DNA from: Acanthosoma haemorrhoidale
Lineage: Eukaryota > Arthropoda > Insecta > Hemiptera > Acanthosomatidae
DNA length: 64,000 bases
Direction: 5' to 3'
Assembly: GCA_930367205.1 (NCBI GenBank)
Contig: OV884009.1
Span: 97,485,189 to 97,549,188 of the forward strand
Made by a program: the position numbers and the translations under genes. The notes beneath the pieces are model-generated. The model worked only from the letters and a program-made list of their open reading frames with translations. It had not been told where the DNA came from and ran no database searches. Positions 12,022-24,071 of this stretch are shown here, in pieces (within the stretch, counting starts at the first letter, position 1; each line of letters begins with the position of its first letter).

Positions 12022-12479
12022 TTTTATTTTCATACCCTGGTCTATTTTTCATCTGCTTCCTTTGATACTAATTCCAACCAAAAAAGCTACAATGATAACT
12101 TACATTGGTTTCAATTACACTAGATGTCTTAAAAAAATATTCCCAGACTGCAATTATGTTTCAATGTACATCGTTACGAATTGAACAATAAAAATATATT
12201 TGTTAAAATACAATGATTGTTTTGTGGTTTGTATACCTATTTATACTTAGTTGTATTTAGTAAATGGATAAAAAATTAAATTCATTATATTATATAAATA
12301 ATTAACTAATCTCTACGAATGAATCACTTTTTAAAAAGAACTTTACTGAATAATGAACTAAGACTGATAGAAATTGATGTGAAAACCACTAAGTGTTATT
12401 GCGTAAGGATTACAATACAATGATCTTCTCGGTCACACGCCGAGAGAGTATATGTAGGAGAGGAATGCTGACATGAGTT
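12022..12479. other. intergenic, presumed boundary of the errantivirus relic
   Basis: AT-rich. It should hold the 3' LTR remnant of the minus-strand errantivirus relic, but I could not define LTR termini. The more GC-balanced piece 12420-12480 directly follows the env tail coding. Confidence 0.35.
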
Positions 12480-13483
12480 AATATTGAGTCAGGATGCTCT
12501 GAGGTCCCTTAACTCCTCCATGGAGAAGATTGAACATTACTCCTGGAATGTTAGGAATAGAATTTTCATACATTTTTATCATAGGAAAGGTTTGTATGGG
12601 TGCAGTAGGAATGGGTACAAGAGTTTTAGTTTTACATTGTTTGCAATAATAGTACAAGATTCCTAGTGCTAAAATAATAGTTACAGCAATAGTTATTGTT
12701 CAATGCAAACAGTTTAAATTATTTAGAGTGCTTATTTCTACAAAAGCAGGTATGGTTTGGAATATTTTTTATAATATTGTGTAATAGTTTAGAGTGAATT
12801 ACTCCTAATTTGCAAAATTCCATTGTTAGTATTAAGTCTGATATTTTATGTTCTAATAATTGAATGTGTGTATAAAATAAGCAAGCTTTTTCTTTGATAT
12901 TTAAATTTGTTAATCCATTTTTAGTTTCCTTAAAATTATTATGAATTTTGTTCATATCTTCATTAAATTTATTTACTAGTTTCTTATTTATGTTAATTAT
13001 ATTCAGTTCGTTGGTGCGTTCTTGTTTATTGGCTAGAGATATTTGTTGTATTACATCATCGTAATGCTCTTTGTCACTAGCATCCATGTTTCCTGTTAAC
13101 CAAGAAATTGCTTCCCCTAAACCATTAATTATTCGCTGTTTTTGTCTATGAGCATAAAATTTCAGTAAACTTAATTGATTCCCTAAGTTAGAATTTAATT
13201 CTTTTATTACATCGTAAATACTTGATTTACTGAATTTATAAATTACTTCATTTATGTTATGTATTTTGTTAGCTAAGTTATTGGTATTATAATAATGGTA
13301 AGTTTCATAATATTTATCTATAATTCTTATCTTATTTACAGTATAATGTAGGATCCTATTGGACTGCGTTAGATCTTGAAGTTTAAGAGTTGTTACTACA
13401 GTGAGGAGTGGGAGAATAATGGTTATCGGTATCATCTTCTGAAACAAAATAAGATTTCTTTTTCTTATTTGGTCTTTTAACAT
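12480..13483 (-). pseudogene. env: env remnant of decayed errantivirus
   Basis: The frame 13483-12719 gives an N-terminal half with a hydrophobic leader, a basic R-Q-K-Q-R site and a following glycine-rich G-L-x-x-A-I-S-W-L-T-G-N-M stretch like a fusion peptide. After a stop and a deletion, 12700-12480 in another frame encodes a membrane-spanning segment (I-T-I-A-V-T-I-I-L-A-L) followed by a cytoplasmic tail with K-Q-C-K. Several hundred bases of the ectodomain are missing when compared with the young copy. A splice acceptor (tttgtttcag) is kept near 13441-13450. Confidence 0.7.
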
Positions 13484-16400
13484 TGTTTATGTGGGTTGAT
13501 CCTACTTTTACTTTGTTATATAGAGGATTCTTTTTTGGTTTAATACGAGGTGTCTTTAAAAATACCTCTTCATCAGATTCCAAGTCTGGTAGATCTTCAC
13601 GATTCTTATTCAATTTATTTGTTCTACTTTCTTAAATGTATTCTATTTTCTTTTTAACCATTTGTTGTAATTCATTTAAAATGTTGAAAGTAATTATTGA
13701 CATGTATTTCTTGTATGTCATTAATATCATAATTTTCTTTATATTTTCCGAACATTATTTCGTTAGGAGTTAATTTTATGTTTTGATTTAAGGTATTATT
13801 ATAAGCAATGGTACTTGTGTTAAATATTCTTTCAAATTTGAATGTTTTGTTTTTACTAATGTTAATTCTCATAATTTCATTCAATGTTGCATGAAATGTA
13901 TTTAATATTTCTAATGAGTTAGAATAGTTTTTACTTGTATAGTTAGTTTGTGCATTAATTGCTTTGCAGAATTGTTTCACTAATAAAATATTAAATTCTT
14001 TACCGTGGTCGGCATTTATTCTTTCAGGTGTTGGATAGAGATTTATGTATTGCTATAATCCTTGGCAAACAGTTGTCGCGTTTTTATTATGTAGCCCTTG
14101 TGCATACAAACATTTTAAAAATGTGTCAATACACATGAACATAATTTTTTTGTTATAAAATAATAAGTCCATCATTAGTCCTTGAAAAGGTTTTTCTGGT
14201 GTTGGTGTTATTAGATATTTACTTTGGATAGGACGTCTGACGTATTTATTTATTTTGCATATGTCACATTTGTTAATTAATTCTGTAATTTTGTCTTTCA
14301 TATTTGGAAAATCGATTTTTCTTTTTAATCGATCATAGGTTTCTAAAATACCTCTATGACACGTTTTTCCATTGTGATATATTCTAATATAGCTTGTTGT
14401 TGATCTAAGTTTTCAATGTCTTCACATAATAAGAAGTATCATTTTAATTTTACTGTTTTAAAGTCCTGTTCAATTATTTTTTGTATTTGATTAAAATATT
14501 CGTTATAAATTTCATTAAGTTGTTTAAAATCATTTTGGCAATAAATTCCATAGACTTCCATTGGTTCTAAAAATTCTAATAATAAGTTTTGTATTTTTTC
14601 TTGATCGTTAATAAATACATTATATCTATGTTTTTCAAAAATTGTTTCATGTTCCACTCTGTTAGAACCTCTTTTTATTATAATTTGTCTTTTTTTGATA
14701 TTCAAACATTTATATTTTTCACATAGCCATATTTGCTCATTATTACTACCTTGTGAATGTTGTGTGATTAGACTGTCTAAATCTCCAAGGTCTTCCATTT
14801 CTGGAATTTCTAATTCTTCTTGAGTTCCTTAATGTATTTTTTCTAAGTCTAGAAGATGGTCAAAGAATTCGTAATCTGGTGAGTCCTCGTCTGGTACATG
14901 TATTTCTACGGGTTCTTCTTCAATGACATGTCACTCATTTTTTCTTGATAGTGCGTCAGCTACATAGTTTGTTTTTCCGTTAATGTATCTTATTTCAAAT
15001 TCGAATTCCTGCAATTTCCATATCCATTTCATAATTATACTATTTTCATTTTTCATTGAAAAGACCCATGTTAGTAGTTTATGATCTGTTAATAATAAGA
15101 ACTTGGTTCCGTGAAGGTAAGACTTAAAGTGTTGTATAAAGTAAACAATTGATAATAATTCTTTCTCAATGGTACTATAATTTTCTTCAGTTTTAGATGA
15201 TACCCTTGATGCAAATGCGATAGGATGTTCTACATTATTTTTCTGACTCAGAACTGCTCCTATAGCTTGATTACTAGCATCTGTTGTTAATATAAATTGC
15301 TTATTCCAATCGGGGTAAGCTAAAATTGGTGTATTAGTCATTTGTTTAATTAGTTGTTGGAAACTTTCTTTAAATTCTTTTGAGCTATAATTTTTTGAAT
15401 TAATTGCAGCGCTAAGTGGTCTTGATATCTTAGCATAGTTTTGTATAAATTTTCTGTAGTATCCTGTCATTCCTAGAAATCTTCTTAGTGATTTTTCATC
15501 AGTTGGTATTTCGAAGTTTATTATATTTTCAATTTTCTTAGGATCAGTTTTAATCCATTTTGAGTTACTATCTATCCTAGAAATTTTAATTCGTTCTTGA
15601 AGAATTCTGTTTTGTCCAATTGAATGATTAAGTTATTTTTCCTCAATATTTGTAGAACCCTCTCAATATCTTCCATGTGTTCTTTTTCATCTTTTAAATA
15701 AACAATGATGTCGTCCATATAAGCCATAGTTCTTGGGACGTTTTCTATAGCCATGTTAATCATTCTTTGGAATGTTGGTGGTGCATTACATAATCCAAAT
15801 GCCATTCTTAAGAATTCATAATGATATGTTTCTGTGCTGAAGGCAGTTTTAGCAATTGAATCTTCATCCATTAATATTTGATGAAATCCCGAAGTTAGAT
15901 CTATAGTGCTAAAATATTTTGCTCCTTTCAATCTATTAAGTACATCTTCAATATTGGGTAATGGAAATTTATCATTAATAGTTTCTTGATTAAGTTTCCT
16001 GTAATCTATGATGATTCTTACTTTCTTAATACCACTCGTGTCCATTTTCTTCGGCACTATCCATAGTGGTGAATTATATGGCGAGTTACTTTTTCTAATA
16101 ATTCCATCTCGTAATAGCTTTTGTGATTCTTCGTTTATTTGAGCCTTAAATTGTTCTGATAATTCCTTGTAAAGATTGGATTTTCATTTTTTGTTGTAAT
16201 CTTATGTTTCAATAAATTTGTTGCTTTTAATATTTCATTATCCTTTTTTATTATTTCTCCATTTTCAGATATTTTATTAATTAATTCTTTTAATATTTCT
16301 TTTGGGATATGTTCATTTCTAATTACTTTATCAATTTCTTTTTTATTATCCATTAAGTTTAATTCATTGTCATCATTAAATTTAAATTTGTTGCTACCGA

Positions 16401-16748
16401 TCACTATGTGATTGTCTTTGCAATTGACGTTTAATTTAAGATGCTTCATAGTTACAAAACCTAATAATATGTCAAATCATTTGGAGAATGGGTAAACTAA
16501 AATTCAATTAGTTGATCTAAGCCCAATGCTTCTCTAACATTTATCATGACACTATATTCCCCTTCGTTGTATCCAGTAGGAGTTTTAATTGAAAATTCCT
16601 TTTTTATTAATATAAAATTATTCTTTTTTACTATATCTGGGTGTATGTAATTTTTTGTCATACCTGTATCGATTAACCATTTATTATTTGTAAAATCCGT
16701 GATCTGCGGTAAATCATTTGTAAAATTAATTTCGTAACATTGTTTCAA
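13383..16748 (-). pseudogene. pol: pol remnant (protease, RT, RNase H, integrase)
   Basis: Pieces in order along the minus strand: protease with D-T-G (16680-16650); RT with D-L-T-S-G-F-H and YMDD (about 16057-15572); RNase H with T-T-D-A-S-N and T-D-H-K (about 15470-14931); a linker; the integrase zinc region with C-x-x-C (about 14301-14230); and the integrase core to the pol C-terminus at 13383. Stops and frameshifts separate them. In the core, the residue 36 after the second catalytic Asp is Asn rather than Glu. Confidence 0.75.
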
Positions 16749-16759
16749 AGTTACTGGTC

Positions 16760-17810
16760 CCCGTCATTTGGCCTTGGTATGGATCCGGTGGATCGTTGCT
16801 GTGTTGACCTGTTTCTAAAATATCATTTCTAGATAGTTTAATTTTTTTGTTAGTTCCCTAATAATTTGATCTTTATCTTCCTCTCGATGTGATGCACTTT
16901 ATCGCCAACTGCTCTCATTGGAACCGTTTCTGGTTGTTCGTTTTCTTGAACTTGCGGTTGTTGTTGTTGGTTATTATATTGCGCTGATCATGACTTATTA
17001 AAATAATTAAATTGAGATTGAGGATCCCATGGTTGTTGATAATTATAATATGGCTGTTGTTGCCTTTGATTATTATTATTTGATTATGGTTGTTTTTGGA
17101 AACTATTTTTCGGTTTATTTTCGAATTTCCTTTCTTTATAATTTTGTCTGTATAGTCATTGAACAATGTGAGTTGCTTCAATACGAAGTATGTGGTCTAT
17201 GTCTTTTAATGTTTTAAACACGATATGATGTATTAAGTCAGTAAGCACAGGATGTAGATGCTGTACTGCATGGTAGCTAATTTGTCTATCGTAGCGTATC
17301 ATTTCATCGTCCTTACTTAGAACGCTTGCATCAGCATAGGATCAAACGATGAGATAACATCTCTACTCAGTTAATCTTGAGATATAAAGTAACGGATTTT
17401 CATTATGGAAAGGTTTAGTTGTAAGTATTTCTGATATTAATTGTTCTCTTGATCGAGAATCTTGATATTTGCATTTTAGAAAATTAAATGATTCTTGTAC
17501 CGATCTAAAGTGTTTGTCGAAGGTTGCCGTTCTGCATCACCTTCTAGTTTTTGTGTGGCTTGCATGATAAGTTTTGCGTTGTTAACATCTTTATAAATGT
17601 TATCCGCTTTTAACAGTATAAATTATGTAAAAATTGTACACCTGATATATACTTAATAAGTTTCTTAGGATTTCCATCATAATGTGGAATTAATTTAAAT
17701 TCATTAGAGTTAATTTCTATATTGGTATTCATTGTAATTAAGTTATTTAAATCTTCATTAAAATTAGAGACCTGTCTAATGTTATTAAGTCTGTCTTGTA
17801 ACTTACTCAT
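16760..17810 (-). pseudogene. gag: gag remnant
   Basis: It begins M-S-K-L-Q-D-R-L-N at 17810, matching the start of the young provirus gag, and keeps an F-K-L-I-P-x-Y-D-G-x-P motif. A Q/N-rich tract (about 17100-16950) corresponds to the low-complexity C-terminal half of the young Gag. Stops and frameshifts are frequent. Confidence 0.7.
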
Positions 17811-17815
17811 ACATA

Positions 17816-18500
17816 AATAAATAAAATGTTAAACAAAGATTAAATCTACCTTGTTATTCTTCTTAGCCTAAGAGGTTGCTTCTTAAGCATTATTCTTCGT
17901 AGGTGGATTATAGTCGTTTCTTAACTTGAGTGTTGACCCTTAAAAGCATCAGCTAATCACCTTTCTGAAGTGTGTATGATGAACAAGTTCCACAGTGACT
18001 ACGCTTCTCTTGAAAGGTTGAATCAAAGTTCAATGAGCTGTCAATGACTGGTTAAATACTTCTCTGAGAAATCATCTAAGTTAAGATTCTTCTATGAATG
18101 TTCAATTTTACCAAAAAGTACTTTTTATGCACAATTAAAGTACACAAAAAGGTAATGGTTTAGAAAATAGAGAGGGTTAAAAAAAACAGTTTTCACAATT
18201 TTTGCTAAAATTCATGAAAAAAAGGAAAAAATTAATATTGAACAAAGCAAAAGATTTTTAATAAATACACTAATACTGAGAAAGTTAAAAAAATTGTATA
18301 CATAAAATTTGATTTTATCTGTCTGGATAATCTGTGGTGTAGGTAATGTTTTTCCTGTGAACAAAGACTCAATTGAGTTACTCTCTAAACGAAAGAAACA
18401 ACATTTAAAGCCTTTATATTCAAATAACATTCAAATATTGTTTTTTTAAAACTCATTAATTCCTCACTTTAACTTTACACACAAAATTTTACTTTACACA
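17816..18500. other. presumed 5' leader and LTR region of the decayed errantivirus
   Basis: No gene is seen. By position it should hold the leader and 5' LTR of the minus-strand element. 18205-18300 is A/T-rich with a polyadenylation-like aataaa, but I cannot define termini. One short minus-strand frame (18430-18212) is unassigned. Confidence 0.35.
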
Positions 18501-21091
18501 TCACCGCTTTATCTATAACCTCTCTACTCGCGACATTCAGTTGTCTGCCCTACTGTGCAGGTCATTTGTGCTAATAATAATAACACTGGGGTGAGTTTCA
18601 TTATGTTAAAAAGGTTGAATTCTGCCGTTTGTGACCAATGTTTATTTCATAAATTTAATACGAAATTTTTTTTGTATCTAATACGGCCCAATTCTTAGTT
18701 CAGCCAATTTTTTCTTATTTAATTGGTTTCCATTTTCTACATAAACTAAACTAGTAATCCATACTCCTTTCTGTGTTTATCAAATTGTTTTTTATTATAA
18801 TCGTGTGATTGCTTTATATTTGCTTGTGCTAATTGTCTGTCTCTTTCTAACTCTGTTTTCTTATGGTGTTTCAATTCATGAGGTAGAATGTTCATATTTT
18901 CACCTTCTAATAAAATTCTGAGGAGAATTTAGTAACTGTGCTCTGTTTTGTTATACATGTCTGTGATATTGTTATCCAAGCTGTTTTTCTTTTATCTTCA
19001 TTTATTTTGCATCTTATTTTATTGACTAAAGTTCGGTTTAGTCTTTGTTGAGGATGTTTGAAAAAGGTGAGTGAACCACAGAGAAAATTAATCTTATCTT
19101 GTTTTTATTTAGGAATTCTTTAAATTCTCTAGAATTCATCTCTGGGTATTGGTCTGCTAAAACTATGCGTATGTTATGATTTTGTGTAACCATTTTTGTC
19201 AGCTTTATGAAATCAATGGAGGTTTCAGTTCTTGATTTAATCTAAATATATCTTGTAAAGTGATCAATGAGCAGATATAAGTATTTTTTTATTGAACGAG
19301 AGCCTCCAAAACCTCAGTTATATCTATGGACACAATTTCAAATGGGTACGTTGTTGGGCCTAAGTGTGATAATAAACCAATCCTAGATTTTTTTCTTGAT
19401 TTGCTTTTTAATCATATTTCGCACTGATCACATATTGTTTTTATGTTACAAGTCAAATTTTTGGCTGTGTAAAATGGTGTGGTTGTGTTTTGCATTTGTG
19501 TTTTTCCTATTTAACAATAGGTATCGTGTACATTTTTTATCAACTTTTTGCTAAAATCTTCTGATAACATAATTTTCTCTTTTTTAACATTTTTGGCAAC
19601 AGATATCGACCCTGAGTTTTAATTTATTTATTTTTCCTTGTAGTGTTTTGTTTCAGTTTTGGTTATTTTTATGTATTCCAAACTTATTAAATTTACTGTT
19701 TTTAATGTTTCTTCTGCATTTCCATTTGGTTCTAAAACTGGATTTCTACTTAGACAATCCGCTTCTTGGTTACTTTTTCCTGTGTTGTGTCTTATTTTAA
19801 TATCATACTAGGATAGGTAATATGTCACGTCTCCCAGTTTTTCATCCATTCTAGACTTTATTCTCAAGTTTTCTTAAGGTTTGTGATCTGTATATACTTT
19901 GAATTTTTTTCCCATGAGCCAGTATTGCCAGAATTCTACCGCTTCTTTTAATGGTAGACATTCTAAATATATTGGTTTTTTTCCTTTTTAGCTTCATTCG
20001 ATTTCTTTGAAAAATATGCTACTGGTTTTTCATCTCCATTTTGTTCTTGCTGCTTTAATACTGCTCCTATGCTTCGGATATCTGTGTATATTTTCATTTA
20101 GAAATCTGTGTATTATGTAATACTATGTATAAGATTATGTAGAGGATCTAGAATGATTGCCATTTTTGGTATATATTTATTTTCCCCAAGAACTGGCAAA
20201 CATTTTTTTTTTTTCCTGGAACTTGAAATTTTTTTATAGAAATTAGGTTATCCTTTAATGGTTTATGGTCGTGGCCTAAATATTTCACTGAGTTTGATAC
20301 AAAAATGCATTTTGAGAATTTTAACCTAAAACCTTCAGCTAGAATTGCACCTAATAGTCAAGATAAATGCATTAAGTGTCCCTCAAATGTTTTTGAGAAA
20401 ACAAGGATATCATCTATATAGTGAGCTGCAAACCCTGAGAGTTTGTATTTTCTTATTATTTAGTTAAAATTCTTCTTCTTCTTCTTAAAAGGGTAGACAT
20501 GTCCTTTTATAATGGCCTTCTTGAATAACAAAGGCTACTTTGTATTTATCTTGTATTCTTAAAGGGATGGACCAGAATGCTGAGTTAATATCTAAAGTTC
20601 AAAAAAATGTGCAGTTTTGTCATTAGATCTTCAGTTAGGGGGATAGGTTGTGATTGTGGTACTACAATTTTATTTAAATCTCGAGAGTCTATGCATAGTC
20701 TAGATTTTTTATTTTCTTCTCTTTTATATGCTAGAGTCACTGGGGCAGGAAATGGACTATATGAATTTTCGAATATGTTTCTCTGTAATAGTTTTGCTAT
20801 TATTTTTATAGCTAATAGTTTTGTTCTTCTATTTCCTTTGTATCCTCAATTGTGTATCTGTATGGGCGTTAATAGCAATATTCGTCCACTGTTAGATCAA
20901 TATAAGCTTCATAATCCTTCAGTTCCAATATCGTATTTGTCCCTAGCAAAGACTATATCTACATCTATATTTATCAATTAATCCTTCTATTCTTGATTGT
21001 TGACTAACATTTAGACGATTTACTGAGATTTCAAAGTTATCTGTATTTAAATGTTCATTAAAATTTATTTGTCTATGTCGGGATATTGGTT

Positions 21092-21160
21092 GAACAATTG
21101 TCGGAGGTGCACAATTGTCGGAAAAGGTGAACAATTGTCGGAGGTCAACAATTGTCGGAT
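21092..21160. repeat. four tandem copies of acaattgtcgga at an insertion junction
   Basis: The 12-mer occurs at 21094, 21111, 21131 and 21148, spaced 17, 20 and 17 bases. It contains the palindrome CAATTG. It sits at the left boundary of the GC-rich insert; the right boundary near 22095 carries one ggacaattg. Confidence 0.75.
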
Positions 21161-22095
21161 TGTTGTAGTTAATAACATGGACCATGTTCCATGTAGGCGT
21201 TAATATCTGACTCCATTTATTGATAGGGATGTGTCCCGACAAGACACTGTGTTCAGGATGAGGTTCAGAGGTTCATAAAGAATAAGACCAGTTTTAGAGT
21301 TCGGGCGAGAGATCGGCAGCGTAATAAGTACAAGTCGTCAGAGGTCTGCTATAGGCTGTGAGGCGAAGTGCCGTCGTATAGTAGCGGAAGGCTGAGTAGG
21401 CATATCGCGACGGTAATAGCGGCTATCGGTATGTAGAAACTAGAAGAGAATGAAGAGTGGGCCTACCAGGGGCCAAGTGCCCCCGGTATCGAGTTACTCG
21501 GAAGACTAAGAGACAGAGTGGGCCCACCAGGGCCAGGTGGCCCTGGGGTTAGTGATAAGTCGGCGGCTATGAAGACTGAGAGACTGACTGTCCAGGGCGA
21601 AAACCCCTTGATATAAATACCCGTGCCCTTTCCCTGCCGGGAGGCGGAACCTGTCGGCCACGGGTATGTTTACGATATATGGCCTTGGTATATGGTATAC
21701 TTAGTTATATGGCCGTTGGGATACAAGGGTGTGTTTTTTATAGCTGCTAGGGCTTCACCCCCTTGGGTTATTTGACCACCTATAGCAAGGTTATTATCCC
21801 ATGGGTCCCAAAAGGGCTCCTAGCATGATTTATTGACCGTGGGAACGTGACTGAAGGTCTATTTTAATAGGGGTAAGTGTCCTTTGCCCAGGTTTTATGG
21901 TACCAGGTGGCTAATTCTCTTGGTTTATTGCCACACCCTTTTAGCACTTGTCTACGACTTCCGACCTCTCTATGATTTATTACCAGAAGTTACATAATGA
22001 CATTTTCTATTATAATACATTAATTATGAACCAGAGTGTAGGGTAATTTACATATATAGTTAGCGGTCGCTATAGTCTAATACTTCATATCAGGA
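21100..22095. mobile_element. GC-rich insert of about 1 kb in dead gypsy pol (solo-LTR-like)
   Basis: The dead gypsy frame stops matching at about 22095 and resumes at about 21092. Removing the insert joins coding on both sides across the shared acaattg, which is then the probable target duplication. The insert is far richer in GC than its surroundings. It contains two imperfect copies of 'gtgggcc.accaggg' about 66 bp apart, has a TATA-like gatataaatac near 21620-21632, and shows no reading frame. These traits fit a solo LTR, but the family and exact ends are unresolved. Confidence 0.5.
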
Positions 22096-22430
22096 CAATT
22101 GCTTTCCTTTTTTTCTCTAATCTGAATGTTCTGGAATGTTGACATCTTTATTATCTTTAAACTTTTTACTCTGTGATTAATAAGTTTTTGTTTTGATTTA
22201 ATTTGAATTCTTTTATGAAGTCTAGCCCAATCAGAAATTCATAAATGAAATCTTTATCGTCCACAATGAAGACATTCATGTACATCACAATATTGTAAAT
22301 TTTTATTTTTAATCTTATCATTCCACCTGTCTTCCTCTCACCATTAATTGTCCTTAAATTAACTAATTTTAAATTATTGATATCTGTATTTTTAATTTGC
22401 AACAATTTCAAATTAATTAATGACACTTTG

Positions 22431-23849
22431 CCCCTGAGTCATAAATTCCTGTAACTTCTTTCGTGACATTTAATAGTAACTTAATTTTAATTAATGGTGG
22501 CACTACCAGTTTTTTTAATTTTCTTCATTCAATTCGACTTCCAACTCTGAGTGGTTGAGTTTTTGTAGCTTATCTGTATTTTGCCTTTCATTATTTGTGT
22601 TTTTAAACCAGCAAGTCAATTCAGAGTGATGACGTGCTCCTTTCCCTCTTTTTTCACATATTTTGGATGGTTTTTTTTGTCTTCATTTGTGTTCCTTTTA
22701 TTTTCATGTTTTATTGATATTTCTTTTATCAAAAGGTTTTATTTTTATTTGGTGTTCTAAATCTTATTTCATTAAAAAGATCCTCAGTATTTTTTTTTTA
22801 TTTATTTATTTTACGTTATCTCAAGGTTCTGTTAATAAAAATTAGGAAACTTCTGGCAAAAGGAATAATGGTTTATTTACACACATTGATTTAAAAATTG
22901 ATATACAAATTAACTACATACGTAATAAAAGAATACTATTAAATCTAACATTAAAATGGTACCTTATAATTATTCGTAACGTGATACTAATACTGGCCAG
23001 TGTTTCTTTGTGTTGCTTTCTTCGATGGTCGTCTTCTATTGTGTGATTCGGATCAGCGTCTTCTTCTTGATCGTCAGTGAAAGAGTGCGTGGATCTTTTT
23101 CGAGGCCGGATGCAAGTCTGGGCCGGTATTCCCTGATGCACCACGAGGCAGTCGCCGAGTCTTAGCGTGAGGCTGCTACCTGGGCTGGAGTCCCTCCTCG
23201 TGCTCTCTCGTCCTCTGCCGGTTCCAAGATGAATAGAGAGAGTGGTCTCATACGTCTTGTGGCCCTATATCTTGCATCTCTCTGCTGCCTTATTGATCTT
23301 TCAACTAGTTATTCAATGCCAGTTGTTTCGGATATTTATACTTTGCTTAATTTACGTAGTTTATAAAATAAATGTTTATATTAATTATTGATATTATTTT
23401 TATTATAAATATTAATAGTTAATATAACGGCAATAACAACGTTCATACTTTCATAGGCATGAACCACGGATCGTTATTACGTTCTTCAACGCTCGCTAAT
23501 TCCGAGTTTATTTCAAAAGCACCATCAAAAATCGAAACATTAAAATATCACAACAATATAATATAGAAGCATATAATCACAACAGTAACTACCATATGCA
23601 CATGATCACAAATTTAAGTATTTTGTTTACACACCGGTATCTTAGCATCATCAATGGTAATCTTCTTCCTCCCTGAAATCAATGCCAAATTCTACATCTT
23701 CAAGAGGTGAAGCATTGGTACATGGCAGTGGTCATAAACAGGTGAGCATGGATTCCCAGCTTTCCAGCATCCACCCAACCCAGTTAAGATAACAGCAACA
23801 AAAAATGGATTTCAAGATAGTGTCTGGAGCAAGTGGGTCCTGCTAGAGA
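22431..23849. other. gag end of gypsy relic and unassigned sequence
   Basis: 22500-22700 on the minus strand reads as a possible Gag end with Cys/His residues. 22846-23300 is more GC-rich, has a poly(A)-like signal in antisense and resembles an LTR in composition, but no partner copy was found in the window. 23300-23850 is AT-rich with no gene seen. Confidence 0.35.
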
Positions 23850-24071
23850 AGATTAACTAATGCTGCTTCATCATCAAATGTCAAAGCACTGCTTATTGAG
23901 GCCAAAGGCCTCACTTTGATTTTTCGTAACAGTTTTATGTTATCTAAGTTACTTTCAATCAATGTGTTCCTTGATTTGGTTCCACCTTCAAGTGCTTGGT
24001 GGCAATAGAGAAGTTCTTGTCATCAGAACAGTGTGGGTGGGTCCGAGGAGATAATAAATCACTGTATCCAC

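Larger units (their letters stand above)
12480..17815 (-). mobile_element. decayed errantivirus-type element (relative of 51353-58235)
   Basis: Gag, protease, reverse transcriptase, RNase H, integrase and env remains lie in the standard order on the minus strand. They are clearly related to the proteins of the young provirus but diverged throughout. Frameshifts and stops cut every gene. LTRs are not recognisable; a primer-binding site like that of the young provirus is not present around 17.8-18.5 kb. Confidence 0.8.
18620..22430 (-). pseudogene. pol: pol remnant of the second gypsy element
   Basis: The protease tail reads F-L-I-G-L-D-F-I-K-E-F (22426-22166). The RT start reads A-x-D-K-Y-D-I-G (about 20960-20930). 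RT palm pieces read A-F-W-S-I-P-L and G-H-Y-K-R-T-C-L-P-F (about 20590-20500), and the catalytic YIDD is kept (about 20430). RNase H shows Y-T-D-H-K-P (about 19890), followed by a C-L-S-R end (about 19755). Integrase fragments follow to about 18640. Stops and frameshifts occur throughout. Confidence 0.7.
18501..22830 (-). mobile_element. second decayed Ty3/gypsy element, possibly env-bearing, interrupted by an insert
   Basis: Minus-strand relics of gag tail, protease, RT, RNase H and integrase run from about 22700 to 18640 and are unlike the neighbouring errantivirus in sequence. Directly after the integrase end, an ATG at 18601-18599 opens a short hydrophobic, signal-peptide-like frame that could be an env start. 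The element is cut there by the decayed errantivirus, which suggests nesting. A GC-rich insert occupies about 21100-22095. Confidence 0.65.

Noticed and set aside
18212..18430. Additional exon of the minus-strand host gene
   Set aside because: A plausible acceptor exists, but entering in the required phase gives an immediate stop or only about a dozen codons; the region is better explained as leader or LTR of the decayed errantivirus.
20607..20981. Plus-strand frame of 124 codons
   Set aside because: It lies antisense to the decayed gypsy RT and is explained as its shadow.
23300..23700. Left-hand copia LTR
   Set aside because: Comparison with 27077-27400 shows only a few scattered short matches, as expected by chance in AT-rich DNA.
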